Translations under genes and position numbers: made by a program
NCBI RefSeq assembly: GCF_000708205.1
Contig: NW_014575558.1
Location: forward strand, 723,146 to 787,145
DNA from: Mixia osmundae IAM 14324
Lineage: Eukaryota; Basidiomycota; Mixiomycetes; Mixiales; Mixiaceae
DNA: 64,000 nt
Reading direction: 5' to 3'
Shown here: positions 21,446 to 31,732 of the stretch, in pieces
Numbering within the stretch: the first letter of the stretch is position 1
Layout: every line of letters begins with the position of its first letter
The notes under the pieces: generated by a model
Told to the model about the DNA's origin: nothing
The model's input: the letters and a program-made list of their open reading frames with translations, nothing else
Database searches by the model: none

Positions 21446-21643
21446 TTATGCTGCGGCTGGCATGCGGAAGCATTGGTCGGGACCGCAGAAGCATTCAGGG
21501 TCATTGCCGCAAGGCCGACAACCAGTGCGACCGCGCGAGCATCAGCGACGTATCGCCAGAACTTGGGTAGCTTGTGTGATTCTCTGAGTGATCATGATAG
21601 TAGTAGCGACCAAGATTGCGGTGAGCACGAAGTGTTTGATCAT
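21446..21643 (-). pseudogene. Relic of a second cysteine-rich secreted peptide
   Basis: An ATG at 21643 opens a hydrophobic signal-like segment (KHFVLTAILVATTIM). The frame meets a TGA at 21542-21544, and the very next codon starts a run with six cysteines in 25 residues, spaced C-x6-C-x2-C-x5-C-x1-C-x4-C, ending in TAA. Five of the spacings resemble the intact peptide at 20937. No splice acceptor lies between the TGA and the first cysteine, so I read this as a decayed paralogue. Stop read-through or an assembly error are alternatives. Confidence 0.4.
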
Positions 21644-22208
21644 TCCTGACCTGAGTGGTCTGCGCGGTGCGAGCGCTGAATCAGCTAACGCGATGGCTGT
21701 ATAATATCGTATTGACTTGCGATAGACGGTATCAAAAGCATTTTGTCCACTGTCTGCGGCAGAGGTAACTTTGTTGGCGGCAGCGTGTGCAGCTCGAGAG
21801 CTTCTGCAAAGCGTCACAGTCGGGCAGAGTCATGTGGCGGAGGGAAACATGTCATAATGCGACCGAAGGGTCAGCAAGTTTGCAAGGTCAGATATCCTCG
21901 ATGCTGTTGCAAGGAAGAAGCGCTCTCGGATGCGTCTGCGTAGAGATCATGATCTCGCGCAGCATGCCCTAGACCGAAGTGTGTTTTCGACGCAGCAGAT
22001 TTGATGGCGAAGCCTCGTGCTGGAGAAAGAGTGATGACACTAGGGAATGTAATCACTGGTTATGCGGACGGGCACGTCGAAGAAAACTGAGTCGGGGAAT
22101 TTCATGGGCAACGTTTCGTATAAATCCCGTCGTCTGCTTGAAAGCGCTTCACGCGTACTTCGCGCCACCTTGCGGTTTGCGGTCCCTTGACGTTCATCCC
22201 CAATCAAT
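21644..22208. other. Intergenic stretch
   Basis: No coding region, RNA gene or repeat is recognised apart from the TATA-like element at 22119. The right part is the promoter of the secreted-protein gene at 22209. Confidence 0.5.
22119..22125 (+). promoter_or_regulatory. TATA box of the secreted-protein gene at 22209
   Basis: TATAAAT lies 84 bp upstream of the ATG, in the usual range for a fungal TATA element followed by a short leader. Confidence 0.45.
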
Positions 22209-23000
22209 ATGCTCCTCCTCAATAATCTCAGCCTGTTGGTTCTTCTTGGAGCGTATGCGTCAGCATGGGTCCCGGTCAAATCGCGGTATTTTTGTCCAAC
22301 CATGTCTGCATGTCAGATGCTCTGCACAAGTACAGCCATCGGGCCGGCACAACCCTGGGAATTCAAGTTGTGGACCACAATTCCTACTTGGCAAGGCTGG
22401 ATCGTCCTGCTGCCGCCTCAGAAATCGACACTCGTCGAATACGTCAGCTCAATCGATCTTTTTCTTCCTGTTCGTTGCTGCTAAGTCGATCGCAGACGGG
22501 ACCCTTCCAGGTCTCAGTGAGACCGGTTCAGCAGTCTACTGATCGGAGTACCTGGAATATTTCCCTCACCCAACAGCATACGATTGAGGAAGCCTTTGGC
22601 TCGGTACCTGACAAGGCAGCGGCATATCATTGCTGCTGGCTAGAAGTCAGACTCGTCTTCGAGACAGCGCTCATTCGAGGTTGGAACATGATCTAGCTTG
22701 CGTACGATCCATAACAAAATAGAGCTGCAGTGGATCCGATGACGCTGGTTCGCCGAGAATTCACTATGAAGTGCGATGCGTCCGGCTCGAAAGCCTTGTA
22801 TCCTTCTTTGGAAATCTGCGAAGATACCTTCAGAGAGGCAAAGTCCTGTGAGCAGTTGTCGATATGGTAAATTACTCAGATGATAAGCCCCAGCAGGGCC
22901 TATCACCTGCCAGTGGCTACCGGGCAACTGTGAGATCAAGTATGGCAAAATAGAGGTGGGCGGGCGGACTTGCAAGTACGATAAGCTTTCGAACGTGTAG
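22209..23000 (+). CDS. Small secreted cysteine-rich protein, family 1 (middle exons unresolved)
   Basis: Exon 1 (22209-22442) encodes a signal peptide then KSRYFC, two further cysteines, PWEFKLW and LLPPQK. After intron 22443-22495, exon 2 carries STWNIS, YHCC and ALIRG, matching AWDIQ, NHCC and LVRG of the gene at 20004. The final exon (22914-23000) starts with Trp and has GRTCKYD, matching GRVCQFD. Between about 22680 and 22913 the homologous pieces (IEL, AGSPRIHYEVRC) lie in different frames and I could not find splice sites joining them cleanly. The gene may be damaged in the middle or have an unusual exon structure. Confidence 0.5.
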
Positions 23001-23297
23001 TGTGGCTCTATTGCAATTGCAAGCGAGATCTCGAAACGCCTTTACAAAGAAAATAGTAGCGGCTGGGTGTGAGCCGACATGATGTGAAGCGCGACAATTG
23101 CCACCCTGTGACGCAGCAACTGATGTGAGACGCGATGGCCACACTCGAGCTCCCTTCTTCTGTATCTGATTGCGCTCAATGCCGTGCAATCTCAATCTCA
23201 GCATAGTCTTGGGACTTTCTCTTCATACGCAGCAGCAAGAGTTCCGTTGCAACGAGATATTCTCGTCCTCACCGTACTAGCAGCAGAGGATGCAATG

Positions 23298-26218
23298 CTA
23301 GATCCTGTTCTCGAGTCTACGTTCTGTCTTGAGCGCAACAAACCGAGAAACTGCGTCTTCGAGCGGCAAAGTCTCTGTGCGGCCCTTTGCACCAATGTCA
23401 TCACGATTACGGATATTGACCGATCGTCCATCCATCTCATCACTGCCCACGACTGTTAAATCAATTAGATGAGTACAAGCAACACCGCTTAGATTGAAGG
23501 ACTCGCCTAGCAAGAAGTTGTAGTGACTCGTCTCGCCATTGCGGATCTTCTTTGGAAGGGTAGCATCGGTCATGTCTGCATCTGCATAGAGGCCTGCATC
23601 CCATAGCATCTTTGCCACTTCGGTAGCATAAGCTTTGTGTGGAGCAGCAACGGGAATGACGAGGATCTGTCGCGGTGAGAGCCAGAAAGGCCTGCGAGCA
23701 TGTATCAGCACAGTTCCTCATTGTCTAGCGCTGAGTGTACCATCTGCCAGCAAAATGCTCTGTAAGAATGGCAACGAAACGCTCGACACTGCCCATGATG
23801 GCGCGATGGATCATGACGGGTCTCTCTCGGTCTGCAGGTAATGCTCCCTCGGCTACTTTCTCGGTCGTGTTGGGAGTCTTGCCATTATGGAAAGCCAGCT
23901 TAAACTGAGACGGCAATTGGAAATCGAGCTGAATGGTCGAGCATTGATGTCGTCGTTTGAGTGCATCGCTCAGGGTGATATCGATCTTTGGTCCGTAGAA
24001 AGCTCCATCGCCTGGGTTTTCTTCCCATTGGCCGGGAGCAAACTTGTTCAGAGCAGCGCTGAGCATGCCTTCTGCCTTTTGCCAAGTGGCAACATCACCC
24101 AGATGATTATCGGGCATCGTCGATAGTTCCATGTGGAACGTGAAGCCGAAGAGACCGTAGACATGTTTGACGAAATCGAAGATGGCCGCGACTTCATCTT
24201 CGATCTGCTCGGTCGTACAGAAATGATGTGCATCGTCTTGTTGGAATCGTCTGACGCGAGTGAGACCCGATAAGGCACCGCTTGCTTCGTTACGGTGCAG
24301 AACGCCAAAGTCTGCCATTCTGATAGGGAGCTCTTTGTAAGATCGTTCTCGTGATCCAAAGATGAGGCAGTGGCCTGGACAGTTCATCGGCTTCAATGCC
24401 CACTCCTGCTTCTCCACATTGACTGCAAACGATAGCAATCAGGCTATTGACGCAGCCTGAAGGACCTCGCTCACGAGTAAACATATCGTCTTTGTAATTC
24501 TGCCAGTGGCCTGATGTTTTCCAGAGCTCGTTCGAGAACATGTTGGGCGAGATGACTTCGCTGTAGCCTCGTTTCCTATACTCAGACTTGATAAAGTCGA
24601 CGAGAGTGTTGTAGATGCGAGTGCCGTGCGGTAACCAGAAACAGCTGCCGGGGCTCATGTTGTGGAAAAAGAAGAGTTCTTGATCTGTGCCTATTCGACG
24701 GTGATCGCGTTTGGCAGCTTCTTCCAAGAAGATTTTGTATTCTTTCATCTGTTTCGCGTCTGGGAAGGAGATACCGTAGATTCGTTGCAGTTGCTCGTTC
24801 TCTTGCTTGCCCAAGAAGTAAGATGCAGAGTTCTAGCTGACTTTAGCATACTACAGCCGATGGAATTCGAGGGGACTCACTTTGAGAAGGGCCATTGATT
24901 TGACCTTGCCTGTATGAGGTACATGTGGACCCCGACAGAGATCGATCATGGGTCCACATCGGTAGACTGTTGTCGAAGTGCCATCTGGAATCTTGTCGTT
25001 GATGATATGGGTCTTGAATCGGTTATACTGCCAACAGCATCAGCTTTCGCTGCTCAACATTGAAGCCGCCTGACCTCGAACATCTTGAGCAGATTTTCCT
25101 TCGAGACCGTCAATCGTTCAAAAGGCTGCTTTTCGGAGACGACCTTCTTGGCGAGCGTTTCTAGGGGCGCAAGATCCGACGTTGCTACTGTCCTGCAGCA
25201 CATTCATCACGGTCAGCATCCGCTACAGACTGACCGAGAGAGCAACCTGCCGGCCGTCTGGCAATGCCATTTCGTAGAAGAAGCCTTCATCTGTAGGTGG
25301 ACCGATGCAGAGATGACAGCCATAATGTCGTTCGGCTGCCTCTCCGAGGATGTGCGCTGAAGAATGCCAGAACACGTTTTTGCCTGTCCGCATTCCGACA
25401 TGAGTCCAACACTCGGGTTCTATCGAGTAAGACGGACCTTCTTTGGATTCAAAGTCGAGAAGTTCGAGCTTGCAAGACTTTTCCAAGGGTCGTTCGAGAT
25501 CCCACAAGTCCCCATCGACCTGCTTGCCCGGATGACTTCAGCGAAGCCAATTGCTGAGCACAGATGGACGAGCCTTGGCGATGACGGTCTTTTCTGCCAA
25601 ACCCTTTGAAATGTCGAGCGCGATCGACATTGGACTCGTTTCGTAAGAGGTTCCTTTCTTCACATCACCGGACGGCAAGGTGATCTCTATGACCTCCTTT
25701 GCTTTGTCTGCATGCTTGTTTGAGCCCCATGACTCGGGACAAAGGCAGAGGACGCACTCTTGAGCTCTGCGTCTTGCTCGGCTTTGAGTTGCTCGAATAG
25801 CGCCAGACGGCGTGCCAGATACTCGGCTGGTGGATCCATCTGCGATTCCCAAGGCAGCCTATGAGCTCTTAAGAGCTCTCATGACGGATTGACTCACCTC
25901 GAGCCGGCCCATGCTGGCAGTGATGGCTTCGACCGATTTCTCCTTTTTGGATGCATTTGGCATCTTTGCCTTGGCCTCCTTGATCTTTGCATTGGGATCT
26001 GCACCCTGCGAGAGCACAGAGGGCGCCTGATTGCTTGCATTGGGCGAAGAGTGGGTAGGCGTCTGGGAGGAAGAGACAGGATGTGCTCCTGGCGTTGCCA
26101 TGCTTGCCATAGCTCTTTGCGAGTGACGACGACGAACTGTTGGCGTAGGTCTGACTGCTCGGGGTACTTTGTGAGAAGCAGTTGCGAGCAGACGTAGCGT
26201 GATGGCTCCACTAAGCAT
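23298..26218 (-). CDS. Threonyl-tRNA synthetase, probably serving cytosol and mitochondria
   Basis: Eleven coding exons: 23298-23452, 23507-23691, 23741-24422, 24466-24832, 24881-25027, 25075-25192, 25251-25383, 25438-25519, 25574-25707, 25758-25839 and 25898-26218, giving 801 residues. Order: TGS domain, second additional domain with HSSAHIL (editing HxxxH), class II core with [10 protein letters not shown] (motif 2) and [10 protein letters not shown] (motif 3), then the anticodon-binding domain. Residues 1-35 are rich in Arg/Ala/Ser and lack acidic residues, like a mitochondrial presequence, and further in-frame ATGs follow (MASMATP). Introns 23453-23506 and 25193-25250 begin GC; 25520-25573 probably does too, with a GT alternative that would insert four residues. 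Confidence 0.94.
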
Positions 26219-26336
26219 GCATAACTCTCACTGACTCAGCGCTAGATCTGCTCCCTGTCACGCACTCGGCTGCCTCGAAATCACGAAAGTCGCGATCGAC
26301 TCGACGAGTGACGACGATCCAACGTCGGCACAGTGC
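26219..26336. promoter_or_regulatory. Bidirectional promoter, threonyl-tRNA synthetase / helicase
   Basis: Only 118 bp separate the two divergent start codons, so both promoters and leaders must share this interval. No TATA element is visible. Confidence 0.6.
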
Positions 26337-29300
26337 ATGGGCAAGAGCAAAGATGCTGCCACGCCCACTGCAGCAGACAAGTCTGCCTTGGCCACACATG
26401 GACCCCAAGGACGCAAAGCCCGTGCACACATTGTCTCCTCCGGCAATTCGCAAAAGCCTGCACCAGCAATCGACACATCCAAGCAGGTCTTTCCCGGTCA
26501 TACGGGCAAGCTGCCCCTCAATCTGCTCAGAGAACGTTGCAACAAGCTCGGCTGGTCTGCGGAAGTCGAAGCGCAACGACTTGGGAAGGACAGATGGACT
26601 TGCAAATGCGTCCTCAAGCGTAGAAATCTCAAATCGGGTGCGATGGACGAAGTCATTCTCAAACCTCCCAGCTCGATAGAGAGCGAGATACGTCTGCCAG
26701 ACTGCGGCTCTGCGGCTGAAGCGAGACAACTCGGTTCTGTGTATGCCTTGTACAGGTTCAGCAACTCGCTCAGGCTGGAACTGCAAATGCCTCCGACTTG
26801 TCGAGACTATTGGCGTAAATTGGAAGCCGAGAAAAAGGCGAGCCCGAAGAACAAAGCATGGCTATGGGCAGAAGACCCTTTCCAGGCTGCATCGAATGCC
26901 CCCGCGCCGCGCATAGAAGAGCCTGCTTCCTCTGGTCAAAGCACACCCTCTCGCGAGATAGCCAAGCCTGTTGCCTTGAGCAAAGGATGGCAAGAGGCAC
27001 CCGAAGTACGCATGTCGAGCGACCTTCGAGAGCTTGTAGAGACCACAATAAGAGACCTCTTGCCCGTGTACCCCGAAGCCGCCCTGCCATCCAACGAGGA
27101 CGACACGAGCTCTGTCGCCTTGACCTCAGAGGAGCAACACGTCCTGGCAAGATGTACAGCCCAGGGGTTTCGTCAAGGGCATTCAGAGAAAGCTCTGGTC
27201 TTCTTGCGTCAGTCGGCAGACCACTCGACCGCTCAGGACCCCATCGTTCGCTCGCTCCTAGCTCTGCCATTGCAGCAGGCAGTCGAGCAATATTTGCAGA
27301 TCCACATCAGCGAAGACGATCTGCCTGCGCATCTCAGGCATAGAAAACCAGCAGATGCCAATGCGAGAGTCATCAGCTCTGCCAGCGACAGTGACGCTCT
27401 CAAGGAGTCCTGGGCGATCGACCGTATTGTCGCCCTTGGCTTTCCCCGACCTGCTGCTGAGGAAGCATACCGAAGCGCCGAGCAGCATTCTGGGCTGGCA
27501 ATTGATCTGCTCTTGCGCCGGTTGGCCTTTGATGAGACTGATCCGGCTTGGGGTCAGCACTCGTTGCTCGATACACATCACGGCGATTTGGGCGAGATGA
27601 AGGAACGAAGAGAGGAGGAAGTGCTCGCACTGGAAGCGATATATGGCTCTCGCTTTCGCTGGCTCGACGATGACTCCTTCGCAATCGCAATGGATAGCGA
27701 AACTGATCGAGCGCCTGCTCTCCGCATCGATCTACACGACAGATCACGATACCCGAGCATGTGCGAAGAGTGTGTTGCTCTTCCTACCATGATCGTTACA
27801 TCAGACGATGCACCGCCTTATATCGTTCTACATCTTACTGCGACGCTGCTGAGAGCATGTAAAGAACGAGAAGATCTGGCCGGCATTGTTCAGGCCGGTC
27901 AAGGAGGCCTCATCAGCGAACTCGTCGAGCTTCTATCGACGATCTGGGAACGTGTCTCGTCACATCCTCCAGATTTCAGGGCCGTCTTACGGCCTCTCGT
28001 TGCTGAAAGTGCCAACATCACTCGAGCTAGCACACCTCAGCCTCAACCGAACGGAAAGCCAACTAAGCGCACGAGGCAATATAGACCTGTCCAAGCTGGC
28101 GATAGTGCAGCGCTTCAACGCGAATACGAAAGCTGCATTGCGGGTGCAGCGTACAAGAAGATGCTCGAATCGCGCAAGAAATTGCCAGCTTGGTCGATGC
28201 AACAAGACATCATCGATCTCGTCACTTCTCACCGTGTTTCGATCGTCATGGGCGAAACCGGCTCAGGCAAGACGACTCAGGTCCCTACGTTCATACTCGA
28301 CAAAGCTCTGAGCACTGGCAAAGGCGGCACTTGCTCGATCATTGTTACTCAGCCTCGTCGAGTCAGTGCAATCTCTGTTGCTACTCGAGTTGCTCAGGAG
28401 CGAGCCGAGACGATCAACTCGCCCCATCTTGTCGGCTATACCATCCGAGGCGAGCGCAAAGCCTCGCCGAACTGTCGATTGATGTTTGTCACGACAGGCG
28501 TGCTCCTGCGCAGACTTGCAAACGATCCCCAATTGGCCGGCGTCTCTCATGTCGTTGTAGATGAAGTCAGCGATCACGGTGTTGCTGAGAAGCAAAGCTG
28601 ACGCAAGCACAGGTGCACGAAAGATCGCTCGATTCGGACTTGCTCCTACTCGAGCTGAAGCACCTGCTTGCATCGAATAAGCACATCAAAATCGTCCTCA
28701 TGTCTGCCACCGTCGATCAGGCACTTTTTGCTGGCTACTTCAACGGTGCGCCCTGCATCTCATTGCAAGGTCTGGCGTATCCTGTTCAAGACTTCTACCT
28801 TGAAGACTATCTGCCGACTCTGGGCTATGTTGCGCCTAGCACGAAGCCTTCACGCAAGTACTCGGCTGAAGAGATCGCGCGTATCGAGGGTAGCTTCAAG
28901 GAGCATGGCGTTACTGAACCTGCACACATCAGCACACTCGCTATGCTCACGCGATCTGGCAAGATTGACTATGGTCTCATCGAAGCTTTANTCTCGAGAT
29001 TGCTCATCGATACAGATGATGGGGCGATCTTGATCTTCATGACGGGTGTAGCAGAGATTGCCAGACTGTGCGAGCTCCTACGTTCCACCCAGACAACTTC
29101 GACACTGATCTTGCCATTACATTCGAATCTGTCAAATTCAGATCAAGGTCGCGTATTTGTCGTGCCGCCAAAGGGCACACGCAAGATCGTCGTTGCGACC
29201 AATATTGCCGAGACCTCAATTACAATTCCTGATGTCGTCTATGTCATCGACAGCGGACGAGTCAAGGAGAACGCATTCGATCCGCAATCTGGCCTGACTC

Positions 29301-30588
29301 GCCTCGTCGAACAAATGACATCGAAAGCATCGTCCAAACAGAGACGTGGTCGTGCTGGTCGTGTACAGGCCGGCCAATGCTACAAGCTCTTCTCGCGTTA
29401 CACTGAACAAGAAATGGCTGATCATGCGTTACCGGAGATGCTACGCACACCTTTGGACAGCATCGTGCTGGGCGTGATGGCCGTGCGCGAACATGTCGAC
29501 CCTCGCAAATACCTCTCGCAAGCCATTTCGCCTCCCAGTACGGCAGCGATCGATCAAGCTTGGAACACTTTGCTCTCACTCGGTGCGATTACTGGCAAGG
29601 GAAAAGATGCTCGCATCACGCCGCTGGGACGACATCTCTCGCTCATTCCGGTCGACCTAAAGCTTGGGAAGATGCTCGTCCTCGGTTCAATCTTCCGATG
29701 TATCGAGCCTGTCGTCACCGGCGTGGCCTGCCTTGCTTCGAAGCCGCTCTTCTTGAACAATCCGGAAACACGTGATGAGGCACAGCAAGCCAGACAACGA
29801 TTTGCCAAGGAGAGATCAGATGTACTAACGAGCATTGCCGCATTCAACGCCTGCAAGCAACTCAAAGGTCGATCTGCGCTGCAAAGGTATTGCTCCGAGA
29901 CCTTCATCTCTGCTTCTGCAGTGATGGATATCGAGATGCTTCAGCGAGAATTCATGACCAGTCTCGAGCAATCGGGCATCATTTCAGGCCGCAACGATCT
30001 CAATGCTAATGCAGAGTCTCTGAATCTCGTCAAAGCTATCCTTTTCGCAGGTACTGGCAATCTTGCTCGTGTGCAACTGCCGGATGCCAAGTATATTGCC
30101 GCCTCGTCAGGCAATGTCAGAGCAGACCACGAGGCAAGAGAAGTCAAATTCTTTGACGAGACCGGCCGAGTGTTCATCCATCCCGGTAGTACGCTCTTTG
30201 GCGATCCGAAGCTGCATCACTTTGTCACATACTTCTCAAAAGCGCTGACGACCAAGCCTTTCATCAGAGATGTCACAGAGGTTAGCCTGCCAAGAGTTGA
30301 ATGACACATCTGCTGATCATTGAGCAGATACCGCTGTATGCTGTCCTGCTCTTCGGTGGAGAGATAGAGGTGGATTTCGCCAGAGGAGGATTGAAGATCA
30401 TTACGCAAGGCAAGTCCGACGCATGGGTGAGGATGCGAGCATGGGGTCGGATTGGCATACTCGCTACTCAGCTCAAGAGGCTACTAGACGCAGAGCTGGA
30501 CGCAATGATAGAATCACCGGAGTCACATGCGAGCGAGAGCAGTGTAATCTATGCGCTGCTCCGACTGCTTCAGAGCGATGGGCGCTGA
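26337..30588 (+). CDS. DEAH-type RNA helicase with UBA and RWD domains (DHX29/DHX57, S. pombe Ucp12 type)
   Basis: Coding exons are 26337-28565, 28613-30280 and 30328-30588, giving 1385 residues. A disordered N-terminus is followed by a UBA-like domain (RIVALGFPRPAAEEAY, near residue 365), an RWD domain (EEEVLALEAIYG, near 425), then the helicase: GETGSGKTTQ (motif I), TQPRRVSA (Ia), DEVHER (II, split by intron 1), MSATVD (III), QRRGRAGR (VI), and the HA2/OB-fold region ending YAVLLFGGEI. Relatives act on 40S ribosomes with structured leaders or in RNA decay. One ambiguous base (28991) affects a single codon between motifs III and IV. Confidence 0.92.
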
Positions 30589-30607
30589 CGCTCTGATATG
30601 CATGCGA

Positions 30608-31570
30608 TTACATTGGTGAGTAGTATAGAAAATTGTCTCGGGCCGTGGGCTTGAATGGCGTGGGTGGTGACGTGTCGACAGAGCTGTGGTCGCCCTCTGA
30701 AGAAGTGTAAGAGTAGACAGACTCTCTGCGGTCAAAGACTGCATCTGACAATCGCTCCAAGGAGCTTGCAGGCGAGGTTGACGACTGTACAGGTGCCAAT
30801 ATCGTGTTTGCCAGAGGTTGGGTGATCAAGGGCGTGGTGTGATGTAAGCCAAGCAGGAGCATGGGTGGCGTCGTAGCTGACGCTGTCCGAGCGGGAGGTT
30901 CGGGTGTCGTCGATGTTCTGACAGGTAGGCGAGGTGCTTTGACGACGGCTCGACGAGACTGACAAGTGGGACAGATCTTCACAAATCTACCGACAACGTC
31001 TTTAGGGATGTAAGACCATTTGGATCTCACGGCTGCGCTCGTCTTGTCTCTTCCGCCGTGAGAAGAGTGTCCTCTGACTAGTATCTCGTAGAGATCTTCT
31101 GTGCGTGCCACAGGCAAGTCTTGCGGACCTGCAACGAGCTCGATCACATTTGCTTGACGAGGGGCGTTTCGAAGTGAGAAGAATTTATCCGCCCATTGTC
31201 TGAATCGAGGCTCTCGCATGTTGTCATCGTCTCCAGAGAGATAGTCAATAAGGTCATGGTACGTTGCTCTATCAACAAGCGTGCGGTTCTGCTTGGTGTG
31301 GTGCAGACTGCTTGTGTACTCCTGCAATTGGTCTGCAAATTCGTGCTCATCTGGCATGCCTTTGCTTGTCTTTCGCGGCATCCTGTTGCCGTTGAAAGAG
31401 GGCAGAGAGTGCCTGGAGATATAAGCCGTGGAGGAGAGGAGCGTTCTGTGCTGATCCAGATTGGATAGGATTTGCGTGGCAGCGTCGGACCGAACCAGTC
31501 GCGCGACTTTTTGAGCTTCTTGGTAGCTGCTCGATCGATATGACCGACCGGCCGAAAGCGCCCCGGCCAA
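30608..31570 (-). CDS. Protein with integrase-type HHCC zinc finger, apparently domesticated
   Basis: A single uninterrupted frame of 320 residues. Around residues 165-205 lies GHSSHGGRDKT followed 25-30 residues later by CPTC, the H-H-C-C zinc finger found at the N-terminus of retroelement integrases. No catalytic integrase core, reverse transcriptase, capsid part or terminal repeat is visible nearby. The rest is helical (N-terminal) and Ser/Thr/Pro-rich (C-terminal). Intact single-exon structure between housekeeping genes suggests an old capture now serving the host. The frame also opens upstream of a second in-frame ATG (MPRKTSKG), which could be the true start. Function unknown. Confidence 0.7.
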   Translation of the reverse strand: MAGALSAGRSYRSSSYQEAQKVARLVRSDAATQILSNLDQHRTLLSSTAYISRHSLPSFNGNRMPRKTSKGMPDEHEFADQLQEYTSSLHHTKQNRTLVDRATYHDLIDYLSGDDDNMREPRFRQWADKFFSLRNAPRQANVIELVAGPQDLPVARTEDLYEILVRGHSSHGGRDKTSAAVRSKWSYIPKDVVGRFVKICPTCQSRRAVVKAPRLPVRTSTTPEPPARTASATTPPMLLLGLHHTTPLITQPLANTILAPVQSSTSPASSLERLSDAVFDRRESVYSYTSSEGDHSSVDTSPPTPFKPTARDNFLYYSPM

Positions 31571-31732
31571 AAACCGAAAAGCGCGTCATGCGCAACAGGA
31601 GATCGCGGAATATGACGGGAGGAGCATTTTTGGGCCTCATGATCAGTCGTGTGCACAGCTGCGACATGGGCAGAGTGCAACAGTAGCCATCCTCCCGGCA
31701 AACAAGAAAGCCAATACGACACGTCAACGAGT

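Noticed and set aside
30608-31570. Possible live LTR retroelement
   Set aside because: Only the zinc finger is present; no reverse transcriptase, RNase H, integrase core or long terminal repeats nearby.
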